NCBI RefSeq assembly: GCF_000150955.2
Contig: NC_011680.1
Location: 420,423-484,422, forward strand
Direction: 5' to 3'
From: Phaeodactylum tricornutum CCAP 1055/1
Taxonomy: Eukaryota; Bacillariophyta; Bacillariophyceae; Surirellales; Neidiaceae
DNA length: 64,000 bases
The notes below the pieces were generated by a model, which was not told where the DNA came from, did not search any database, and was given only the letters and a program-made list of their open reading frames with translations. The position numbers and the translations under genes are program-made. Shown one piece after another: positions 55,704 to 64,000 of the stretch. Each line of letters opens with the position of its first letter. The stretch's first letter is position 1.

Positions 55704-58241
55704 ATGAATTTCTGTGGACTTGAAAATGAACAGCAGGAGAACGACGTGTGTTCCTTGTGGAATGGGCCTCGTATAAAATTCGAAGACGATAATGTGGACG
55801 GCAATTTCCGTGAGCTTTCCTTGGGCGAAGTTGATCAGCGAAGGGCACTCGACAGAATAGAGCACTCAATCACGCATGTCGGTAGTGACGAGGCCTATTT
55901 TTCTCCACTAGACACCTGCACTATAAAACCCACACGCACTACACTGGCAGAGAACAGCTTTAATTTGAAAAGTACCTGTCTGATGCCCGGTCGAAAGAGG
56001 GAAGATAGAGAACCTAGAATCCTGGAGCATTCACCAACGTCGAGCCACAATGAAACCAGAACCGCCACTGGAGGCGCTCTGCAGGCTTCATCTCCAATGG
56101 CGAATTGGTCTCCAAGCTACATCGTACCTACAAGCAACTCAAGCCCGATTCCGTTGTACCTCATTTCGGATGATGAATGGAGCTCTACGCACAAGCCTGG
56201 ACAAGCTACTCTTAAAAATACCTCGCTAGATCCACCGCTTGGACAGTCTTTTGCTCAAGGGAGTATAAAGGTACGCCTGGAAGATGGTTATGATTTGACT
56301 TTACACACTAGGTCGGTCGGTGCGGAAAGTGTCCATCTTTATCTGACCTCAGACCACAGTCATCTTTACGTACACCGGAAGGGAGAATGGGAGAAAGGCG
56401 AGATCAATGCATGGACTACAATTGCGCTGAAAGACATTCTGCGGTTGGAACTCGGAGGGCCCAAACAGAATAGAGCTCATACCTACGAAAGCAGTTTCAC
56501 AATCATTGTAGACCAAGAAAGCTCCATCAACTACTTCGACTTTGAGGCCGCATCTCCGGTACAGCGCGAGTACCTCTTATCGTCGTTGATGGTTGTGCTA
56601 GAACAAGAGTGTACTTCTTTGCAGACACGGAAGAACAGTGACGACGTTGAATGCATTCCAAATGCTGGAACAATGGATCAGCCTATTCTATGCAGTCCGT
56701 CCTTGGAACAAAATACCGTCCCGTCCAGGCCGTCGCCGCAAAATTTGGAATCTAAAGTGTCATCTCGAGAATGCTTATACCTGGACGAGCATGATGCTGG
56801 ATCTGTTTCCAAGATATTCATTGACAGTGGAGAACGACAGTTGCCGAAGGATGCAGATAAATTTCCCTTTCAAAACCAGGAGAGTTCAGGACCAATGGTC
56901 GGTATGACTCAGGAAGAGAAAATCGATTTGTGCATTGGCTTCGTTCCGAGTGCGAGTAGTGTATACCTTGCGGATGCGTGGTGTACGGATGATGTATGTA
57001 CACTGGCGATGAAGGACATCGCAGACAGCTGCGCCGGTATTTTCGAAAAAAAGCAAATCCGAAACGGTTCAGCCTCGTTTGACGGATGCGTGAGTCCCGT
57101 TGACGCCGAACAAATGGCCATGGTTGAAGATTATGTCACGGGGGCAATGGAAGCCCCTAGCGCAGTATATTCATATCTAACTGCTGATGGTCGGGTTTGG
57201 CAGACTGATAAACCGATGGTTCTGCAGACTGCCTCGCATGTATGCACTCATCCAGTCTTAAAGAACAGGGCAAGCCAAGCAAATGCCCAAGTTCATCGTC
57301 TCCAAAGATTGCGTAGCGAAATGACATTTGCTGATCCTTTGCGCCAATCAGAGGAACGAACGCGGTGCATTCGGACGACGCAGTCCTGTGCTGATATTCC
57401 TGGTTTAAAAGTCTCATACCCAAAGATCAAAGCTGATAATGATGGACCCAGTCTTTTTCATACATCTGATCTTCTTAAATCCGTGATGAACAATACGATG
57501 ATGAGCCGCACCAATGACGGTCAGAAAATCGAAAATGATGTTCTCTACTACGATTCTGATCCCGAAGACATTCGTTTTCAAAGTACCTGCAGAAACCCGC
57601 GAAAAGCATCCGCAAAACCTGAAGCCGCTGAAAAAAACATTAACGCTGCAAGGCGTCCACTCGCATTGAGCGGTGTCGGGTTTGAGCAGATGGGATCAGG
57701 GAAGCAAATTAGCAGACATTTGGACGAGGACGTCATCGTTGATCTAGTGCGAGCAATGAACAACGAGCGGCTACCTCTGTTGTGGCATCCCATACAGACA
57801 AAGGAGCTATCAAATCGGTCGCCTATCAATGTAAAGGTCTGGATAGAGTCAGGTGTCTATTTGGTGGATGGAACTTTTTTGCTGCCAAAACTCACTTGGT
57901 CGGAGTCCGCAAAGGCCATCCGTTGTCATGCCTCGGTTGGAGAGCTCCAAAAGCTCGACTTGCTAGATATTTGCCGCATCCGTGCGACTCTGAAAATAGA
58001 TCGTAAACTGCATCCGTTCGCCGACCGACGCAAATGTTTTTTGATTGAAACTCAAACGAAATCGTACTTGTTCGAAGCACAAAGTACGGAAGAGAGAGAG
58101 CGGATCGTCAGCGGGTTAAAACTCGTCGTCGCCAGGCTTGCTTCCCTTCTTATGGTGCGCGATTTCAGAGCTGCTGAAGAATTTTTCGGCCAAATTTCTA
58201 CTAAGGTTCCAGGACAGTCCCCTTCATGGGCTACAAAGTAG
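55704..58241 (+). CDS. Large protein with two PH-like regions, function unknown
   Basis: 845 residues, no intron. Two regions read like pleckstrin-homology folds: about 185-302 (VHLYLTSDHSHLYVHRKG, TTIALKDILRLELGG, FEAASPVQREYLLSSLMV) and about 707-815 (LQKLDLLDICRIRATLKI, KCFLIETQTKSYLFEAQS, ERIVSGLKLVVARL). Both end in the amphipathic helix expected of a PH domain. The rest is polar, Ser-rich and likely disordered. PH domains bind phosphoinositides or proteins; a signalling or membrane-tethering role is a guess. The gene ends 69 bp from the convergent glycosyltransferase 2. Confidence 0.6.
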   Translation: MNFCGLENEQQENDVCSLWNGPRIKFEDDNVDGNFRELSLGEVDQRRALDRIEHSITHVGSDEAYFSPLDTCTIKPTRTTLAENSFNLKSTCLMPGRKREDREPRILEHSPTSSHNETRTATGGALQASSPMANWSPSYIVPTSNSSPIPLYLISDDEWSSTHKPGQATLKNTSLDPPLGQSFAQGSIKVRLEDGYDLTLHTRSVGAESVHLYLTSDHSHLYVHRKGEWEKGEINAWTTIALKDILRLELGGPKQNRAHTYESSFTIIVDQESSINYFDFEAASPVQREYLLSSLMVVLEQECTSLQTRKNSDDVECIPNAGTMDQPILCSPSLEQNTVPSRPSPQNLESKVSSRECLYLDEHDAGSVSKIFIDSGERQLPKDADKFPFQNQESSGPMVGMTQEEKIDLCIGFVPSASSVYLADAWCTDDVCTLAMKDIADSCAGIFEKKQIRNGSASFDGCVSPVDAEQMAMVEDYVTGAMEAPSAVYSYLTADGRVWQTDKPMVLQTASHVCTHPVLKNRASQANAQVHRLQRLRSEMTFADPLRQSEERTRCIRTTQSCADIPGLKVSYPKIKADNDGPSLFHTSDLLKSVMNNTMMSRTNDGQKIENDVLYYDSDPEDIRFQSTCRNPRKASAKPEAAEKNINAARRPLALSGVGFEQMGSGKQISRHLDEDVIVDLVRAMNNERLPLLWHPIQTKELSNRSPINVKVWIESGVYLVDGTFLLPKLTWSESAKAIRCHASVGELQKLDLLDICRIRATLKIDRKLHPFADRRKCFLIETQTKSYLFEAQSTEERERIVSGLKLVVARLASLLMVRDFRAAEEFFGQISTKVPGQSPSWATK

Positions 58242-58310
58242 AAAGGGCACGCGGATAAATAGACAACACGTGTACAAATCAGTTCAGGATCACTCTTTGC
58301 ATCCGGAAAG

Positions 58311-60132
58311 TTAACGTTTATCAATAAATCTAATTTGTTTGGTTACTCCCATACCTAGGTTCACAGTGCTGGTTTCCGCTCTCGAGTTCCGCAATGTGGC
58401 GTGATGTATACGCTCGTACAGGCTCTCTTTCGAGAGTCCCACCATAGATGTGGAGGCAATCAATATATTTCGCTCGATGTCAGAAATTCGAGTGGCACCA
58501 GTGTCAGATTTACTCATCTGTAAGAAAAGAGGGACAAGATCCGTTAAAAAAATCAAAGTATCTGTGTTTGCCGATGATCTTGTCTAGACTTACGAGAAGT
58601 ATAAGGGCATCTCCTTCATAGAGTCTGTTATTGCTTAAAGGAATCTGAAGTTTTCCCAATGAAAAATGCATCACTGAATTCCGCTCTCCAAGAGCAGTGT
58701 GAACGGCTCGGCCAAGCGCGCAGGAATCGATAGTTGTTTCATCGACATACACACGTGCTTTCCACAGCTCGGCACTCGGTCCCAGCGCCGTACATAAGCT
58801 ACGGTCGATGTCAAAATAGCTTCCTTTTGTAGACAGGCGTGTTAAAAATTCTTCCGCTTCCTTAACCAAAATCACATGACCAGGACTTGCTCCAACCAAT
58901 CCAGTCCAAAGGCAGTGTTCCATATCGTCTTCTCGCGCAGCAAAAAAGGACACGCCTGAAACCAAGAGAACCTCTAGATTGACTTCCAAGAGTAAATCCA
59001 CTTGGAAAAATTAATTTCGATTTTTGAGAACAAGCACAGGGGCATTCAAAAGTAGCCACCACCAAGGCTTACCATTTGCAAACACGCCCCCTTCCCTCAA
59101 AAGAATCAGAACTCGCGCGCAATTAATCTGCATTGACAACGACTGGATAGAATCATACACCTCTATGATACGCAACGGGTAGCTCTTTTGAATATACCGA
59201 CGTGCGGTATCTGGCGTGTAAAATCGAAAGGAAAAGTCGGTACTCCGCCATCCGTTTTGAATCCGGACGAGCTCCGGATACTTCAAACTGTCCAGTGGCT
59301 CGTGCCACATCATATGAACTATACGTGGAATCGTTGATGTCACTGGACGTTGCATGAGGATAGAAAAGGGTGGATTGCGAACCAAAGAAGGCTGGCAGAG
59401 TGTATCTTCAAGGCACTCTGGGCACAATTGACGACATTGAGTCAGCGACCCATATTGGGCTGCGTTTAAGCATCTCTGACAAAGCCAACGTGGTTGACAG
59501 TTCTGTTTCGCCAAAACGTCAATAACAGAATCCGAGGAAGCATTAGAAGATGATTCGTAATCTCCACCTTCAAAAAAGTTCACCACCGAATGCGCATGGC
59601 GTGGATTGTCGTGGTTGCGTACTTCTGAAGCGTCCCAATCGATATTCTCTCCTGCTGCTCTCGACAGCAGCTCTTCTAAAAAAAGACTGTAACCGGGGAT
59701 CTCTTTGCGACTGGATCGCAATACAACATGTGGATAGTCTACTTTTGCAATCGGCGTAGCTGCTTTCGATGAGAATAAGAGCCGCAAGCCAGCGTCAGCC
59801 CAAGCACCGAAGAGTCCGCCTCTGATGTCAAATGGGCCGCCCCAAAGATAATCCCGCGATAACACATGCAGCAGAATCAGCAACAGCATGATGGTGCCAC
59901 CCTTGCGTGCGCAATTCCTCCTTGGGAGAGTATGAATGATTTTGGACCAGAAACATCTTGACCATCGATATTTTGTAAACGTTTGTTTCTTGTTGGGATC
60001 TTCCAATTTGTCGCGTTTTCGTTCCATACTGAGCTGCGACGACCTTCTTCTCCTCACCGATTCCATCATGGGTCGCTTTTCGATTTGAGAAGCAAGTCGC
60101 CTACTGCTAAAGGAGCTAGAATGGCTCAGCAT
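58311..60132 (-). CDS. OCH1-like glycosyltransferase 2, three exons, altered DXD motif
   Basis: Exons 60132-59073, 59000-58594 and 58517-58311, 557 residues; introns of 72 bp (GTAAGC...TCCAAG) and 76 bp (GTAAGT...TTACAG). It is a shorter paralogue of the gene at 49836: basic tail, membrane segment (about 79-95), Cys-rich block (WLCQRC, YGSLTQCRQLCPEC), then IPRIVHMMWHEPL and the LREGGVFAN-VDLL junction. Here the DXD triad reads Asn-Val-Asp across intron 1, while paralogue 1 has Asp-Val-Asp. In OCH1-type enzymes both Asp residues bind the metal, so activity may be changed or lost. The C-terminus is also shorter. It is divergent from INTS6 over 349 bp (60133-60481), where no other feature is seen. 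Confidence 0.85.
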
Positions 60133-60481
60133 GGCCCATCTTGCTATCTTCCACTAATCACATCGAAGCAAAACGAGCTATCTGTAAAGCGCAAGATGAG
60201 ACGGTATCTGTAGCTGATATCATGATGAAAAAATAGGTAAGGCTAACCGAGTAGTGATTCCCAATGCCGGTACCCGTATAACGTAATTTCCACAAAACTT
60301 GGTATTGGAAGTGGGCGGTCGTTCTTTCTAACCACAAAAGATCTCCAGGTTCCGCTTTTTTTTCGTTTGATCGTGACTCGAACCAGAAAGGCGATTCCGG
60401 CCGACACAAACGGTAAAAAACCGAAAGTGGCGACGGACCATGATGGCCCAGATTTCCCATTAGCGTCAAAAAGTTCCTTCC

Positions 60482-63400
60482 ATGATTGTAGTGTTCGTTG
60501 TAGACACTTCACCGTCTATGGGTCGCCCCGCAATGGGTGATTCGGGGCTGTCGCGGCTGGATCTAGCCAAGCAAGCCGTTGAAGATCTTTGTCGTCAGCT
60601 TCGCAAGCGACAAATAGAGCATCACCGCGTGTTGCAAGAACAGTCACAAGCGGTTCAGCGATCGTTGATCAACCTGGGGTTGGATTGCACGACCCCACAT
60701 TCATTTTTGCTTCTATCAACATCTCGCCAGCATCCGGATACGGCTACTTGTGCGGCAGGGGGTCGTTTGTTGGTGGGCTTCAGCGAGGGAGCCCCCGAAC
60801 GACTTTCGGCTACGGAATCTTCATCATCGATAAGCGCTGATATACCTCCCTTGATGCAGCTACAAACACATATGGAGACTTTTCAGCGTGAGCTTAAAGG
60901 TTTGCAAGCCGCAAAGTGGGATCCTTCACATAGCCCCTTTCCGGATGGTGCGGGTGGGGCTTCCGGGTTGAACTCTGCACTTTCTTCCGGGCTGCAACTA
61001 TTGTCGCGTTACCGGTTGCAGAATCGTCAGACAGAGAATTTCGGTATGGGCCGTCTCCCTTCTACATCACTTGTGATGCCTAATGGCGCACCAGCCACAG
61101 CAGCACTCCAACCAGCGTGTTTGGTTTTAGTTACGGATGGAGCTTGCCTACGGCAGCCGCCGAAATTAGGGGGCGGTTCATTGCAACTTCAGTACGGATC
61201 GCAGCCATTACGAGAATTTTACACCGAGCCCTTTCGATGGGATCAACGAATCTTTTGCTTAGGCGTTGGAAGTCGCCCAGGCATCACAGGTTCGCAGTAT
61301 TTACACCCTCAGCTGCGGGCTCTTTGCGAAGTCACAGGAGGAGCACACTGGATGGTTCGAACGTCCACCGCTTTGCATGCAGTGACTGAGTCTATTTTAC
61401 GACGGATTAGTCCACCCTTACCGCGAGAGCTTCCCTTACCGGATCCTCTTTCTTCACAAGAAACAAACACCCACGCAACGCAAGCTGCATCGGTCCTCGG
61501 AGCTTTACCTGGTGCGTCGTATGTGAACGGGGGTCCGGTTTGCTGCTTTCAGGGTATTGAATCCGATGAGCTCGGTCGTCCTTCGCCTAAACTACGAGCT
61601 ATGTTGATGTATGTGTCGACAATGGCAACGATTGGGGCAGAAGCTGAGGCACCAATTCTCAGTCCGCCTCTATGGTGCATTCCTGAATCTTTTTTTCCAA
61701 GCAAGAAGCTCGACTCACTGCCACCCCGGCCTGCACAGCCTTTGCTCTATTTTAGCAAGTACCCTTCCAACCTTGGGCTCAAAAGTTTTGAACCGTTGCA
61801 CGTCATCAAAATGCTTGTAAGTGCTCGGCTGTGGTCTGACGATGAAAAATACGCAGTCCAACTTCCTTATATTGCTCGTAATTTGCTGTAGAATCGATTG
61901 GACCAGACACTTGCTGCAAATCGTAAAGCAATGGCGCAGACCGTAAAAAGTCTTCATCGAGATGTTTATATTTGCGAGTGGCTTGGGCAAGAAGGAGGGA
62001 AACCGGTGCAAGTCAACATCAGCTCTCGGCAAGAGTTTTTTCCTGTATTTGTTGCTGGGGGCAAGCCCTTGTCAGAAGACGGAGAAAGTTACTTAAATAT
62101 TGGTATTCTACATGTACCAACTACGAACTCGGCTGTAACTGAGTCGGCCAAGCCAACTCGACTGGTAACATTGACTTTGCTACCGCCAGACCCACATATT
62201 CTCTTGCCATTGCTGATCCGAGCTGTCGACGTTGAAAACCGATTTCTTAGCAAGATGCAGAGCAAGGTGAATGACGCGGTGAGTGTAAGAGCACCAATCA
62301 GCAAAACGCTTGTTCCTATGGACGAACAATGGAGAAGCGAGTTTAAGGGTTATATGTTTCGGGTGCCACCATACTATCAACATGCCCTTCGGCGTTGTTT
62401 GCGAACCATTTTGCCGTCCAGTGTGCATTCCCTGCTAAATGCAGATTCCGTTGAGTCTATTACCTTGCAGTGCTTTTCTACTGTTTGTCTTCAAAAAATC
62501 CGAAATGGGGAGCAAATTGCGAGAGACTATAACGAACGATTGGAGAGGCAGGAAGAGAATCTAAGGAAGCGAGGAGGCATTCAGCTTGATTTCGGCCATC
62601 GTAACGAACGACTGGTCATTCCGAGGTATGGAAACTATGATTCTCGCACAAGCATCGAGAGTTATCTATCCGCCCTCCGAAATATGCCAGCCCCGTGGAA
62701 AGTCAAGACCGGCGGACTGAATGTACACGGATCCAAGTCAGAAAAGCTGACTTGCGTACTGTCGCAAGAGATAGTTGTTGGTAAAGACGAGCCTCAAAAA
62801 ACGGCAATCGATGCCCTTGGTGGTCTCCCGGTTACTTGTTTAATGGCGTATTACGAATCGAGACGAAAATGGCTTTTCGGAGGAACTGGGTTGTCGACGA
62901 GGGGAGTGCATGTGGAAGGAGTAAACAATGGTGGAAGCAATTCGCAGAGATGCCATTCCATTCCTTCTAAAGAAGAGCCCTTCCTACTTGCATTAGCCGG
63001 TGTTGGTGTCTCAATGCTCAACCAGACAACAACAACCAAGATGGGAGACTACCGAGAGCGACTTCTTTTTTCTAAACCGCCGGTGGTGGGGTACGGCTCG
63101 AACGACTTTGCAGGTGTCGCGGCAACCACTGCTACAGACGGTTCTCCAATGTGGTCGGTTGATAATGATGCAATGCCCATGCCTTTCTTTGACGAGAAAA
63201 CTGGTGAATTTATTGATTCTGTGCAAGCTCGTATGCGCACACGTCTCATGGTGAACTTCGGAAATCCCTATAAAGAAAAAAGGGCAGATTCCCTTATTCC
63301 CGAAAAATATCAATCTCAATCTCCTTCCATTAAGCAGCGCATCGAGGGGGGACCTAATGGTAGAATCCCTCGTGTTGCGCCAGGCTCGGCTCCGCCAGAA

Positions 63401-64000
63401 TCCTTTAATTCGGTTGAGGAGGGTGAGGCAGTGTTCGTTCTCAAGTCGCCGTCGCGACAATCACTGAAACGTGAGCAGCCTGGTGAGCCAAAGTCAGGGT
63501 CAGTTGTAAAACGATCACGATCTGAATTTGGAAACACGGTGAAATCGGTTGCTGTCCGGACAAAAGCTTCTAGAAAAATGACACCTATGCCTCCCGACTT
63601 ATCATTCTCCAAAAAGCCGGCTGGAGGGAAGTATCCTCCTCCGCCGCCTTCGAGTCCACTGTGTCATCTTCCGACACCACCTCCACCAAATGCAAATACA
63701 TCGGTGTATGAGCTACTTAGAGGCAAAGGGGCCGTGCATCCGCCCCCGCCCCCGCCCAACTCGGACATAAGGCCAATGGGGAAGCAGTCAACTGGAGCCT
63801 TATCGGTACGCGTTTCCATTGGAGTCCCTCCCAAACCTCCAAGTGTGAAATCAACGCCAATTACTGACCCTACAAAAACTCCCTCGGATGTTACTGATTT
63901 GCAAGCGAAAGCAACAGTGGCAACGACTGTAGACTTAGCAAACTTACAGCGACCAGATGAGAAGCCCAAAGTACAACTACCATCTGGATGGATGTGTGTA
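60482..64000 (+). CDS. INTS6: Integrator complex subunit 6 homologue, 3' end outside window
   Basis: Exon 1 is 60482-61816 (445 codons). A 75-bp intron (61817-61891, GTAAGT...TTTGCTGTAG) follows; because it is a multiple of three with an in-frame TAG at its end, an unspliced reading stops at 61891. Exon 2 is open from 61892 to the window end. The protein begins with a von Willebrand A domain (FVVDTSPSMG as metal site; LVLVTDGACL). Then come IPESFFPSKKLDSLPPR, the block LLPPDPHILLPLLIRAVD, RSEFKGYMFRVPPYYQHAL, MGDYRERLLF and VNFGNPYKEKR, which follow INTS6 of animals in order. The tail is Pro-rich. INTS6 takes part in 3' processing of small nuclear RNAs and in transcription termination with a phosphatase in the nucleus. 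Confidence 0.9.

Noticed and set aside
1-64000. CRISPR arrays, bacterial operons, rRNA
   Set aside because: None seen; the only short regular repeats are satellites and leader repeats without spacer variation, and the genes are eukaryotic with introns.

Overview
The window is nuclear DNA of a diatom, most like a pennate species such as Phaeodactylum. Three things suggest this. Several Copia LTR retrotransposons resemble diatom 'CoDi' elements, with protease motifs such as DGGANGG and DPGTE. Spliced genes have single introns of 71-81 bp with GTAAGT/GTGAGT donors. Two proteins carry an N-terminal signal peptide followed by an Ala-Phe step, as in bipartite plastid presequences. The species is an inference; no rRNA, tRNA or organelle gene was found.

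Layout. 1-12742: a decayed plus-strand Copia element (A), split by a nest holding a minus-strand pol scrap (F), a 165-bp satellite block, a 33-bp tandem repeat and a second Copia element (B). 12989-13834: a GNAT acetyltransferase gene with a frameshift. 13979-17921: a dead piggyBac-like transposon (I), itself hit by a Mutator-like 'Pack' element with 198-bp terminal inverted repeats (TIRs), a perfect 9-bp target duplication and a captured leucyl-aminopeptidase fragment. 18016-37866: one old minus-strand Copia element (C) blown apart by three later insertions: H (partial, running into an 814-bp N gap), D (two 467/468-bp LTRs) and G (two 309-bp LTRs with a perfect CATAC duplication).

38032-40764: convergent host genes for a rhomboid protease and a Golgi-type glycosyltransferase. 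40979-43964: an intact-looking piggyBac-like transposon (E) with a complete 737-residue transposase. 44045-47980: three more TIR elements, one carrying a cyclic-nucleotide phosphodiesterase fragment, one carrying 2-oxoglutarate dehydrogenase E1 pieces and one a small MITE. 48150-64000 is gene-dense: a CYTH phosphohydrolase, two OCH1-like glycosyltransferase paralogues, a FemAB-like N-acyltransferase (plastid signal), a fourth Pack-type element, a protein with two PH-like regions, and the 5' part of an Integrator subunit 6 gene running off the window.

The most interesting signals are as follows. (1) A family of Mutator-like TIR elements shares the terminus GAGGAAATTCnCTA and roughly 9-bp target duplications, and carries fragments of host metabolic genes. 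(2) Two piggyBac-like elements are flanked by CTAG rather than TTAA and have doubled or hairpin palindromes just inside their ends. (3) Two diverged Copia elements share an identical 17-nt amber-stop context between gag and pol in one frame, suggesting stop-codon readthrough. (4) The LTRs of element D differ mostly at CpG sites, a footprint of cytosine methylation.
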